NCBI GenBank assembly: GCA_044376515.1
Contig: JBILKV010000032.1
Coordinates: 1 to 32,742, forward strand
Length of the DNA: 32,742 nucleotides
Source: Chth-196 sp044376515
GTDB lineage: Bacteria > Verrucomicrobiota > Verrucomicrobiia > Chthoniobacterales > Chthoniobacteraceae
Direction: 5' to 3'
The translations under genes and the position numbers were made by a program. Positions 13,693 through 22,037 of this stretch are shown here, piece after piece. The notes beneath the pieces were generated by a model. It saw only the letters and a list, made by a program, of their open reading frames with translations, searched no databases and was not told the DNA's origin. The first letter of the stretch is position 1; each line of letters starts with the position of its first letter.

Positions 13693-15897
13693 ATGGCAAC
13701 AAGACCTCCACGCTCCACTCCTTCCAAACCCGCAGCCCAGTCCTCCGCGGCACCGCCGCCCAAACGGACCGGGCTTCGGGCAATCACTGCTCCGTCTGTC
13801 GGTAGCAAAGGGAAGGCTGCGGCGACCCCGGCGGTTTCCGGAGAAGTTCCGGCAGCCCAGTCCGCCCCTCCACCGCCTCCCAAAAAGGCTGTGTCCCTGA
13901 TCGACGAGAAGCCGAAGACCGACAGAAAGCGCGCATCCGCGACGCTGAAGCCGTTCAAGGCGCTTCCCACGATTTCAAAGATTCTCGAGCCCGAGCCACC
14001 GACCCCGCCTGCTCCACCCGAACCCGAAGTTCCCGCTGCGGATGAAACGCTGGTAGCGGCGAGCGCCGAGGAGAGCGCTGTGTCACTGGAGGCAGGGGAA
14101 GCGCCAAAGGCCGAGGAGAAAGTGGTCCATCTCAAGCCCCCGGTGGGAGTGAGGGACCTCGCGACCGCGTTGGGATTGAAGCCCTTCGAGGTGATCCGCG
14201 ACCTGATGGGGATGAACATTTTCGTCAACCTCAACCAGACCATTGACGTTGAGGTGGCTTCCGCGGTTTGCAAACGTCACGGATTCACCTTCGAGCGCGA
14301 GAAACGGGAACGGGGTGCCGGTGTCCACAAAGTCGTTGAGAAGGTGGTCGAGCCCCCCAAGGCCCCGGAACCGCCGAAAGCGGAAGAGCTCAAACCGAGG
14401 CCTCCCATCGTGGCGATCATGGGCCATGTCGACCATGGGAAGACGACGCTCATGGATGCCATCCGCAAGACGCGTGTGGCCGCAGGCGAGGCGGGGGGCA
14501 TCACCCAGCACATCGGCGCTTATTCGGTCACGCACAAAGGACAGAAAATCACCTTTCTGGACACCCCTGGCCATGCGGCCTTCACCGCGATGCGTGCCCG
14601 CGGGGCGCATGTGACCGACATCGTGGTGCTGGTCGTGGCGGCGGACGACGGCATCATGCCGCAGACTCTCGAAGCGCTTTCTCATGCCAAGGCAGCGAAG
14701 GTGCAGATCATCGTGGCCATCACCAAGACCGACACGAACGGTGCGAACATCGACCGGGTCAAAGGCCAGTTGCAGGAAAAGGGACTCTCACCGGAAGACT
14801 GGGGCGGTGAAACGATTTGCGTGCCGGTGGCGGCCCCCAAGGGGGTCGGCGTCGAGTCGCTTATGGAAAGCATTCTCCTCGTCGCCGAGGTTTCAGAGTG
14901 GAAAGCCGTCGAGGGAGGCGTAGCCCGGGCATCGGTCATCGAGGCACAGGTCGAGCAGGGACGGGGTCCGACGGCCACCGTGATTGTGAGGACGGGAACC
15001 CTCAGGACGGGCGATGCGTTCATCTGCGGCAATTTCAGCGGCAAGATCAAATCCCTGCTGGATGACACCGGCAAACCTGTGAAGGCGGCCCCGCCATCCA
15101 CTCCTGTGCGGATTCTCGGTTTTTCGGGACTGCCCAATGCGGGCGACGAGTTGGTGGTGATGGAAAGCGAAAAGGCCGCTTCGATCCTGTCGGAAGAGCG
15201 CCTGAATTCGTCACGCCTGAGCAAACTTGCCACCCCAAGTCGGCCGACTCTGGAAACGCTGTTTGCCGACATGGCCGAGGGACAGAAGAAGGTCCTGAAG
15301 GTGATCTTGAAGGCCGACGTGCAGGGTTCGAGCGAGGCGCTGGTGAATTCGCTCCAGCAGATCCAGAGTAAGAAAATCGATTTGGATATCGTCCACGCCG
15401 CGGTAGGCCCGATCACCGAAACCGACGTACTCCTCGCCGCTGCCTCCAATGCGGTGGTCGTCGGATTCAACGTGAAGGTGGAGAACACCGCTGCGGGCAC
15501 GGCGAAACGCGAAGGGGTTCAGATCAAACTCTTCTCGATCATCTACGAGCTGATAGACCAAATGAAAGAGGCCATGGTGGGCTTGCTGGATCCGGAAACC
15601 CGCGAGAGCATCGTGGGCCACGCGGAGGTCCGGCGGGTGTTCGACTTGGCCAAAGGATGCGTTGCGGGTTGCTACGTGCAGGACGGCCGCATCCTCAGGG
15701 CGGGCCGCGCCCGTGTACTGCGCGGTCGGCAGGCGGTCTTCGACGGCGGCTTGGCCACGCTGCGGCGCTTTCAGGATGACGTGAAGGAGGTTCGCAACGG
15801 AATGGAATGCGGGATCCGACTGGGCGGCTTCGACGACTACGAGGAAGGCGACATCATCGAATCCTACGTTTTAGAGAAGTTCCCACAACAACTGTGA
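13693..15897 (+). CDS. infB: Translation initiation factor IF-2
   Basis: This 734-residue protein brings initiator tRNA to the 30S subunit in a GTP-dependent way. A Pro/Ala-rich linker (about 1-145) leads to an IF2_N domain (GVRDLATALGLKPFEVIRDL). The G domain has G1 GHVDHGKT (244-251, with K250), G3 DTPGHAAF, and G4 as T344-K345-T346-D347 in place of the usual N-K-x-D. G5 reads VPVAAPKGVG where SAK is usual. Domains II, III and the tRNA-binding C-terminal domain follow and look complete. It lies 111 nt after nusA, the common order. The changed G4 and G5 motifs are unusual for IF-2 and are discussed as a finding. Confidence 0.96.
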   Translation: MATRPPRSTPSKPAAQSSAAPPPKRTGLRAITAPSVGSKGKAAATPAVSGEVPAAQSAPPPPPKKAVSLIDEKPKTDRKRASATLKPFKALPTISKILEPEPPTPPAPPEPEVPAADETLVAASAEESAVSLEAGEAPKAEEKVVHLKPPVGVRDLATALGLKPFEVIRDLMGMNIFVNLNQTIDVEVASAVCKRHGFTFEREKRERGAGVHKVVEKVVEPPKAPEPPKAEELKPRPPIVAIMGHVDHGKTTLMDAIRKTRVAAGEAGGITQHIGAYSVTHKGQKITFLDTPGHAAFTAMRARGAHVTDIVVLVVAADDGIMPQTLEALSHAKAAKVQIIVAITKTDTNGANIDRVKGQLQEKGLSPEDWGGETICVPVAAPKGVGVESLMESILLVAEVSEWKAVEGGVARASVIEAQVEQGRGPTATVIVRTGTLRTGDAFICGNFSGKIKSLLDDTGKPVKAAPPSTPVRILGFSGLPNAGDELVVMESEKAASILSEERLNSSRLSKLATPSRPTLETLFADMAEGQKKVLKVILKADVQGSSEALVNSLQQIQSKKIDLDIVHAAVGPITETDVLLAAASNAVVVGFNVKVENTAAGTAKREGVQIKLFSIIYELIDQMKEAMVGLLDPETRESIVGHAEVRRVFDLAKGCVAGCYVQDGRILRAGRARVLRGRQAVFDGGLATLRRFQDDVKEVRNGMECGIRLGGFDDYEEGDIIESYVLEKFPQQL

Positions 15898-16023
15898 GAC
15901 TCAGCCGTTTTTCGGCCGCTGATTGGCAGCGCTTCCGGCAGTTCCGGGGCGCGCTATCCCTTCCTTTGACCGATGGCAGCGCCGCTCCAATGTCCGGCCT
16001 GAACAGACAGCAGGCACACCACC

Positions 16024-16455
16024 ATGGCCAAGCATAGACTCGAACGCGTGAACGAAGTCCTCAAAAGGGAGTTCGGCGATATTCTGATGCGGGAGATGGT
16101 CTTTGACGCCCAGCTGGTCACTGTCCAGCAGGTGGATGTGACGCCGGACCTGCGCAACGCCCACATCTACGTTTCCGTCATCGGGACCGAGGCGCAGTCT
16201 CGGAAGGTCATTGCCCAACTCAACGCGAGACGCCCCTACCTGCAATTTGTGCTTTCCCGGCGGATCACGATGAAGCACACGCCCACGATCCACTTTAAAC
16301 TGGATACCGGCATCGCGCGGGGCACTCACATCATCAATCTGATGGACGAACTCAACCTGTTGCCGGAGGTCGAGTCCAATGTACTGGAAAGTCCCGAAGT
16401 TCCGCCCGAAACCGACCGGGCTCCAGATCGTGCGCACCGGCGGCGAGAACGTTAG
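16024..16455 (+). CDS. rbfA: Ribosome-binding factor A
   Basis: This 143-residue protein has the small KH-like fold of RbfA: a RLERVNEVLKREFGDILMRE helix, VTVQQVDVTPDLRNAHIYVS with the conserved D-L-x-x-A-x-I/V-Y-V-S pattern, and a basic RRPYLQFVLSRRITMKHTP segment. A charged tail of about 25 residues follows. RbfA binds the 30S subunit and helps in late 16S rRNA processing and cold adaptation. It sits between infB and the DHH gene, the conserved order in many bacteria. Confidence 0.93.
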   Translation: MAKHRLERVNEVLKREFGDILMREMVFDAQLVTVQQVDVTPDLRNAHIYVSVIGTEAQSRKVIAQLNARRPYLQFVLSRRITMKHTPTIHFKLDTGIARGTHIINLMDELNLLPEVESNVLESPEVPPETDRAPDRAHRRRER

Positions 16456-16539
16456 CCCCCCTGAGGCGCGGCTGTCTCGGCCGTCGTGAACGTCGCGCGA
16501 TTTACAGGCTTGCACGCCTCCACCTCCACCCCACCCTCG

Positions 16540-17535
16540 ATGATTTCAAACACGAACTGCACTTTCGCAGAAATTGGCTCCCTCCTCGTAGAGCGGAACC
16601 GGTTTCTGGTGCTCAGTCATGTACGGCCGGATGGCGATGCGATTGGTTGCTCGCTGGCCATGGCGCTCTGCCTCAAATCGATGGGAAAAGCCGTTTCCCT
16701 CTGGAATGAGGACGGTCTGCCGCAGCGCTTTGAATTCCTGCCGGAGTCCGAGTTGGTCGTACGCCCCCCTCAATCCCCCACCCCCTTTGACGTGGTGTTG
16801 CTCCTGGACACCGCCACGAGGGAAAGGGCGGGTGCGAACGCCCTGGCCGCGGTAGCGCCGGGGGCGCTCTGGATCAACATCGACCATCACATTTCCAACG
16901 ATCGGAAAGGGGATTTGGTGTATGTTGACGCGGAGGCGCCCGCCGCGGCCCAAGTACTGTTTGAGCTGTTCCGGCACTGTTCGCTGCCGCTCTCCAGAGC
17001 GATTGCGCAGGCACTCTACACTGGCATTTCCACCGACACCGGTTCCTTCCAATACGGGAGCACCACGGCACGCACGTACGAGATTGCGGCGGACCTCGTG
17101 AGGGCCGGGGTTGCGCCGGGCGAGATCAACACGTTTCTTTACCAGACCAATCCCCGCCGGAGACTGGAGCTCAAGAGGACCCTGCTCAACCTCCTCCGGT
17201 TCAGCGCCGAGGACCGCGTCGCCAGCTTTGGCCTTGCGGCTGAAACGGCCCGACAGTTGGGCACGATCCCTGACGACACCGAGGGCCTCATCGACACGCT
17301 GCGCGAAATCGAAGGGGTCATGGTAGCCGCTTTTTTCGAGGAACTCGAAGGTGGTTTAACCCGCGTCAGCCTTCGCTCGAAGGACTCCCGGGTCGACGTG
17401 TGCGAAGTATGCGCAGAGTTTGGCGGGGGCGGACACAAAATGGCTGCCGGCGCGCGGGTCGCGGGTGGAATGGCGGCGGTTCAGGAGAAGGTCCTGGCGG
17501 CGATCGCGCGCCGCTTGCCGGCGCACGCAGCTTAA
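16540..17535 (+). CDS. DHH/DHHA1 phosphoesterase (NrnA-like oligoribonuclease/pAp phosphatase)
   Basis: This 331-residue protein carries the DHH-family metal-binding motifs in order: LSHVRPDGDAIGC (D-x-D), VVLLLDTATRERAG, NIDHHISND (the DHH motif), DTGSFQYGSTTART, and a DHHA1 domain ending in CAEFGGGGHKMAAGA with the substrate-binding GGGH loop. Length matches NrnA-type proteins, which degrade short RNA oligonucleotides and remove the 3' phosphate of pAp, and not the longer RecJ. The ATG at 16540 is preferred to a GTG at 16486, which adds a Ser/Thr/Pro-rich stretch outside the fold. Its place between rbfA and truB is a common arrangement. Confidence 0.92.
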   Translation: MISNTNCTFAEIGSLLVERNRFLVLSHVRPDGDAIGCSLAMALCLKSMGKAVSLWNEDGLPQRFEFLPESELVVRPPQSPTPFDVVLLLDTATRERAGANALAAVAPGALWINIDHHISNDRKGDLVYVDAEAPAAAQVLFELFRHCSLPLSRAIAQALYTGISTDTGSFQYGSTTARTYEIAADLVRAGVAPGEINTFLYQTNPRRRLELKRTLLNLLRFSAEDRVASFGLAAETARQLGTIPDDTEGLIDTLREIEGVMVAAFFEELEGGLTRVSLRSKDSRVDVCEVCAEFGGGGHKMAAGARVAGGMAAVQEKVLAAIARRLPAHAA

Positions 17536-17587
17536 CAGGGCGGCGGACTGCCCGCGGTTGCCCGGAATTTTCCATTACTCTCAATTC

Positions 17588-18307
17588 ATGCGAAAACAGG
17601 ATCCAGATGGCGTACTGCTCATCGACAAGGCGGCGGGAATGACTTCACACGACGTGGTGGCCTTGGTGCGGCGGCGTCTGGGCATCAAAAAAGTGGGCCA
17701 CTGCGGGACACTCGACCCCTTGGCAACCGGCCTCTTGCTGGTGGTGGTGGGACGGGGAACAAAGATTCAGGACCTCCTCATGGCCGAGGACAAGGAGTAC
17801 ACCGGTACCATGCGCCTGGGCGTCACCACCGACAGCCAGGATGCCGACGGGCAGGTGATTGAAACGCGGCCCGTCCCAGAGTTCACCAGAGAACGGGTGG
17901 AGACGGCGTTCGCGAAGTTCCACGGTGATTTTTACCAGCTTCCGCCAATGGTCTCGGCCATCAAAAAAGAAGGAGTGCCCCTTTACAAGCTCGCCCGGCA
18001 GGGCAAGACCGTGGAACGGGAACCCCGCTTTGTCCATGTATTCGCGCACGAGATCACCGGGGTGCGGTTGCCGGAAATCGACTTCCGTGTCGTCTGCAGC
18101 AAAGGATTTTACGTACGGACCTATGCTTTTGACATCGGCGAAGAACTGGGCTGCGGCGCGCATCTGGCCGCCCTGCGACGCACCAAGTCGGGGCGCTTCG
18201 ACGTGGCCAATGCCATTACGGTTGCGGAAATCCGCGAAGGTGACCCCCTTGAAATCCTTCGAAGAACCATCGATTTGCCAACCGTCTCCCGACTCAGGGG
18301 AGCCTAA
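17588..18307 (+). CDS. truB: tRNA pseudouridine(55) synthase TruB
   Basis: This 239-residue enzyme makes pseudouridine at position 55 of the T-loop of tRNAs. It has GVLLIDKAAGMTSHDVV at the start, the catalytic aspartate in GHCGTLDPLATGLL, the KEYTGTMRLGVTTDSQDADG segment, YQLPPMVSAIKKEGVPLYKLAR, and CSKGFYVRTYAFDIGEELGCGAHL. It is shorter than the E. coli enzyme and ends soon after the catalytic domain without a PUA domain, as in many bacteria. The start at 17588 is the last in-frame ATG before the conserved N-terminus; more upstream codons overlap the DHH gene. Confidence 0.96.
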   Translation: MRKQDPDGVLLIDKAAGMTSHDVVALVRRRLGIKKVGHCGTLDPLATGLLLVVVGRGTKIQDLLMAEDKEYTGTMRLGVTTDSQDADGQVIETRPVPEFTRERVETAFAKFHGDFYQLPPMVSAIKKEGVPLYKLARQGKTVEREPRFVHVFAHEITGVRLPEIDFRVVCSKGFYVRTYAFDIGEELGCGAHLAALRRTKSGRFDVANAITVAEIREGDPLEILRRTIDLPTVSRLRGA

Positions 18308-18384
18308 TACCCGTCAGCAACGCCGGCGCGAGGGGCTTGTCCGGAAGTTCTCCGCCCCCTCTCAGCGGCTCCAAAAGCACTCCA

Positions 18385-19329
18385 ATGAAAGTATTGCGGT
18401 CGATTCCCGAATTGGCGGAGGTAACGGCTCCCGTGGTTCTGGCGATCGGGGTGTTCGACGGTCTTCATCTTGGACATCGGGCGGTGCTCTCAAGAGCGCA
18501 GGAAGAGGCGGTGCGCATCGGCGCGCAAGCGGTGCCTCTGAGCTTTGATCCGCATCCAGCGCGGGTTCTCCGGCCGGAGCATCCTCCCCTGCTACTGACC
18601 GCGACCGCACACAAACTGCGCCTGCTGGCGGCGATGGGGTTTGAACAAACCCTGCTGCTTCCCTTCGACGCGTCCTTGAGGGATACTACGGCGGATGCTT
18701 TTGTCACCAGCCTCGCTACGGCGGGACGCCCCCTCGCCGCGGTGTGTGTCGGCCACCAGTGGTCGTTCGGACGCGGCCGCGAGGGCAACCTCGCGCTGCT
18801 GGCCCGTTTGGGAGCGCAGTTTCGCTTCGCGGAAATTGGGGTGCCGGAGGTGCAATGGGCCGGGGAGCCCGTCAGCAGCACCCGCATCCGAAACGCGATC
18901 GCGGCGGGAAACCTCACCCTCGCCAGCCAGATGCTCGGCCGGAAGTACACGGTCCTCGGCGAAGTCGCCCACGGACGGGCTCTTGGTCGGACACTCGGAT
19001 TTCCGACTGCAAACCTCGCGCCGCTCAGCGAGCAACTCCCGCCCAACGGCGTGTACGCGGTCCGCGCGAAGGTGCTTCTCGAGCACGGAAAGGACCTTTG
19101 CCTCCGAGGGGTCGCGAACCTGGGCACCCGCCCGACAATGGATTCCGGCGAGAGCCGACCGCTGCTGGAAGTCCATCTTTTTGACTTTTCCGAGGATCTT
19201 TACGGACAACGTCTGGAGGTTGAATTTGTCTCCTTCCTGCGCGGCGAATTCCGGTTTGAATCACTGGCCCTTTTGCAGGATCAGATCCAACAGGACGCCG
19301 AGCTTGCCCGCCGCATCTTGACCCAGTGA
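18385..19329 (+). CDS. ribF: Bifunctional riboflavin kinase / FAD synthetase
   Basis: This 314-residue protein makes FMN from riboflavin and then FAD. The N-terminal nucleotidyltransferase domain has IGVFDGLHLGHRAVL with the H-x-G-H motif, LSFDPHPARVL, VGHQWSFGRGREGN and SSTRIRNAIAAG. The C-terminal flavokinase domain has GEVAHGRALGRTLGFPTANL, GVYAVRAKV, GVANLGTRPTM and the acidic EVHLFDFSEDLYGQ. Both halves look complete. It lies 77 nt after truB, the usual truB-ribF pairing. Confidence 0.96.
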   Translation: MKVLRSIPELAEVTAPVVLAIGVFDGLHLGHRAVLSRAQEEAVRIGAQAVPLSFDPHPARVLRPEHPPLLLTATAHKLRLLAAMGFEQTLLLPFDASLRDTTADAFVTSLATAGRPLAAVCVGHQWSFGRGREGNLALLARLGAQFRFAEIGVPEVQWAGEPVSSTRIRNAIAAGNLTLASQMLGRKYTVLGEVAHGRALGRTLGFPTANLAPLSEQLPPNGVYAVRAKVLLEHGKDLCLRGVANLGTRPTMDSGESRPLLEVHLFDFSEDLYGQRLEVEFVSFLRGEFRFESLALLQDQIQQDAELARRILTQ

Positions 19330-19372
19330 AATTCCGTCCGTAGCCCGACCAACCCAGAAAGATCAATCCTCT

Positions 19373-20419
19373 ATGAGCCAACCGATCGGATTCGCCATTG
19401 TTGGAGCCGGCATGATCGCCGAGTTTCACGCCACCGCAGTTTCGCAGGTCCCCGAGGCTCGGTTGGTCTCGGTGTACTCCCGCCGCCCCGAACAGAGCGC
19501 CGAGTTCGCGGGCAAATGGGGCATCAAAGCCGCGAACAGCGTGGAGGAACTCTCCAAGGATCCGCAAGTTCAGGCCGTGTGCATCACGACTCCGAGCGGC
19601 GCCCACGCCGAATCCGCCATCCCCCTGCTGAGGGCTGGAAAAGCGGTCCTCTGTGAAAAGCCGATGGACGTCACGCTGGAGGCGGTTGACGGGATTCTCG
19701 CAGCAGCGCGCGAAGGCGGCGGGCTGTTGGCAGGGGTCTTTCAGAACCGCCTCGGCCGGGGCGCGCAACTCCTTAAGCAGGCTGTGACTGCCGGGCGCTT
19801 CGGCCGCCTCAGCCTGAGCAGCGCCTACATCAAATGGTGGCGTTCGGACGCCTACTACACGTCCTCGACTTGGAAGGGAACCTGGGCGCTCGACGGCGGT
19901 GGCGCCATGATGAACCAGGGAATCCATGCCGTGGACCTGCTCCAATGGCTCGTGGGCCTGCCCAAACGGGTCGCCGCGTTCTCCGCGACCCGCGCCCATC
20001 CGACGATCGAAACCGAGGACACCCTGTCCGCCACCCTTCAGTTTCCAGACGGATCCCTTGGGGTAATTGAGGCCGCCACCTCCAGTTTCCCGGGCTCGGA
20101 TTTGCGAATCGAAATCTGCGGCGACAAGGGCTCGGCGGCCCTGGTCAATGACAAGATTGTCCGTTGGGACTTCGCGGAACCGTTGCCTGGAGACGAGGAG
20201 GTCCTCCGCAACGAACACTCCGGCAAGATTGGCGGAGGCACAGCCGACCCGAAAGCCATCAGCGTCGAGGGCCACAGGCGTCTTGTGGAGGATCTGGCCT
20301 GCGCACTCCGCGACAAGCGCGCCCCGATGATCCCAGGCGAGGAGGCTCGCCGCGCCGTGTCGCTGGTCCTAGCCTGTTATCGCAGTGCGCGCACCGGTGC
20401 GGTGGTCGAGGTGATCTGA
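19373..20419 (+). CDS. Gfo/Idh/MocA-family oxidoreductase
   Basis: This 348-residue protein has an N-terminal Rossmann fold for NAD(P) (IGFAIVGAGMIAEFHATA) and the family's catalytic-lysine motif in VLCEKPMDVTLEAVDGIL. It also has the substrate-side GGGAMMNQGIHAVDLLQWL, with the conserved His that usually acts with the lysine. Such enzymes oxidise or reduce sugars, inositols and other polyols, and the exact substrate cannot be told from sequence. It starts 43 nt after ribF and may be co-transcribed with the translation operon by chance. Length is typical and no signal peptide is seen. Confidence 0.9.
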   Translation: MSQPIGFAIVGAGMIAEFHATAVSQVPEARLVSVYSRRPEQSAEFAGKWGIKAANSVEELSKDPQVQAVCITTPSGAHAESAIPLLRAGKAVLCEKPMDVTLEAVDGILAAAREGGGLLAGVFQNRLGRGAQLLKQAVTAGRFGRLSLSSAYIKWWRSDAYYTSSTWKGTWALDGGGAMMNQGIHAVDLLQWLVGLPKRVAAFSATRAHPTIETEDTLSATLQFPDGSLGVIEAATSSFPGSDLRIEICGDKGSAALVNDKIVRWDFAEPLPGDEEVLRNEHSGKIGGGTADPKAISVEGHRRLVEDLACALRDKRAPMIPGEEARRAVSLVLACYRSARTGAVVEVI

Positions 20420-20451
20420 TTGCCCCTCCGCATCCCGACACCGACCCGGCC

Positions 20452-20913
20452 ATGGCGTCTTCCCCGCAAAGGCAGGCGCCCCCCGTACAGTATCCGTGGC
20501 GCGCGCTTTTGCGGGCCTCTGCGGGACAGGCGGGCATCCTGATCGCGGTGGCGGTGGCGCTTTCCTATGCGACCATCGCGCTCGATTTGAAGTGGAGTCC
20601 GCCCAAGGCATCCGGCGAAATCAGCATCAAGGAGGCGCGCGCCCAACAGGCGCGAATGGTCTGGGTGGACGTGCGCAATCCGGAGCGTTTCGAGAACGCG
20701 CATATTCCGGGTGCGGTGCATTTTGAAGAATCTCAGAAGGAGGCTGGAGTCGAGGCGGTCCGGCAGGTGTGGAAAAAAGGGCGGAAGCTCTGCGTTTACG
20801 GCGAGGGCATTGGAAGCGCGCGGGCCGAGCGCGTTGTCAAACTTCTCAAATCCGCACTCGAGACGCGGGAGGTGTACTTGCTGGAGGGTGGTTGGGCCGC
20901 GTGGCCGCGCTGA
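20452..20913 (+). CDS. Membrane-anchored rhodanese-like protein
   Basis: This 153-residue protein has one hydrophobic segment near residues 24-44 (GILIAVAVALSYATIAL), then a single rhodanese domain: WVDVRNPERFENAHIPGAVHF (the CH2A-like start) and a loop with the likely active-site cysteine, KLCVYGEGIGSARAERVVKLL. The loop from the Cys to the Ser is longer than the common C-x-x-G-x-R-S of sulfurtransferases. The domain probably faces the periplasm. The start at 20452 lies 32 nt after the oxidoreductase stop. It could be a sulfurtransferase or a catalytically different variant. Confidence 0.8.
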   Translation: MASSPQRQAPPVQYPWRALLRASAGQAGILIAVAVALSYATIALDLKWSPPKASGEISIKEARAQQARMVWVDVRNPERFENAHIPGAVHFEESQKEAGVEAVRQVWKKGRKLCVYGEGIGSARAERVVKLLKSALETREVYLLEGGWAAWPR

Positions 20914-20978
20914 AAGCGACAGCCCCCCTGCCCCGCCTGCGCGCGTTCTCTTTCGAGCGACGGATCCGCCCGATGCGG

Positions 20979-21932
20979 TCAGCCCGCCTCATCGGGCAGC
21001 GGTGCGCTCAGGTCCACCCCGAGGTCCCGAAAATCCTCCGGCAGCGGGCTGGTAAAGAGCAGTGGTTGGCCGGTTTTGGGGTGAACAAACCCCAACTGCC
21101 ACGCGTGCAGCATCTGCCGCTCCATTCCAAGGCGGCGGCCGTACACCAGATCGCCAAGCAGTCCATGCCCGAGGTGCGCGAGGTGCACCCGGATTTGGTG
21201 GGTACGGCCCGTAAACAGTCGGCATTGCACCAGGGAAACAAAGTTCCCCTTGGCCTGAATTTCGCCTAGCACCCGCCAGTCGGTGCGCGCTTCCCGCCCG
21301 CCGCCCTCGGGGAGCACCGCCATTTTTTGTCGATGTACAGGATGGCGGCCGATTGGTTTCTGCACGGTGCCCTGGACGTCCCGAAACTTTCCCAGCGCGA
21401 GGGCGAGGTAGACCTTGCGCACCTCGCGTCCGGCGAACTGTGCCGAAAGTGACCTGTGCGAGATGTCGTTTTTTGCAACCACAAGACAGCCTGAGGTTTC
21501 CTTGTCGAGACGGTGGACGATGCCGGGCCGTTCCTCCCCCCCTTCACCCGACAAGTCCTCACAGTGATGGAGGAGGGCGTTGACTACGGTCCCCGTCCAG
21601 TTTCCCACGGCGGGGTGCACCACCATTCCGGCGGCCTTGTTGACGACCAGAAGGTCGTCATCCTCATAGAGCAAATCCAGCGGCAACGCCTCGGCCGCGG
21701 CGGCGTAAGCCGTTGGGGCCGGCTCCACAACACGCAGCTCCTCGCCTCCCTTGAGCTTGAGTCCGGCCTTGGCGGGAACCATCCCGTTGATGAGCACGGC
21801 TCCGCCCCGGACCCAATCTTGAAGCTGTGAACGGGAACGTTCCGGAAACGAGGCGCACAAAAACTGATCGAGACGCCCCCCCGCACTCTCAAGGGGAACG
21901 CGCAAATGGTGAACGGCTCTGGCGGAAGTCAC
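20979..21932 (-). CDS. RluA/RluD-family ribosomal pseudouridine synthase
   Basis: This protein of about 317 residues has an N-terminal S4 RNA-binding domain (GGRLDQFLCASFPERSRSQLQDWV) and a catalytic domain with DDDLLVVNKAAGMVVHP. The hallmark RPGIVHRLDKETSGCLVVAKND contains the catalytic Asp, and GRTHQIRVHLAHLGHGLLGD follows. It is nearest in layout to RluD, which modifies helix 69 of 23S rRNA, but the RluC/D distinction is not certain. I place the start at the GTG at 21932, just ahead of the S4 domain; the frame stays open to 22364, but that part overlaps the divergent GYF gene and does not look like a protein domain. No good ribosome-binding site is visible. It converges with the rhodanese gene, leaving 65 nt. 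Confidence 0.9.
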   Translation of the reverse strand: MTSARAVHHLRVPLESAGGRLDQFLCASFPERSRSQLQDWVRGGAVLINGMVPAKAGLKLKGGEELRVVEPAPTAYAAAAEALPLDLLYEDDDLLVVNKAAGMVVHPAVGNWTGTVVNALLHHCEDLSGEGGEERPGIVHRLDKETSGCLVVAKNDISHRSLSAQFAGREVRKVYLALALGKFRDVQGTVQKPIGRHPVHRQKMAVLPEGGGREARTDWRVLGEIQAKGNFVSLVQCRLFTGRTHQIRVHLAHLGHGLLGDLVYGRRLGMERQMLHAWQLGFVHPKTGQPLLFTSPLPEDFRDLGVDLSAPLPDEAG

Positions 21933-22037
21933 CAAGCCCGTGTAGCGTAGAAGGAGCGTTTTGCAAGCAGGGGCCGAAACGGCGGTGTTCCAGCGCCGGT
22001 TCCAGGTCGTTTTGCAGGTCAAACCACCACCCGGATT

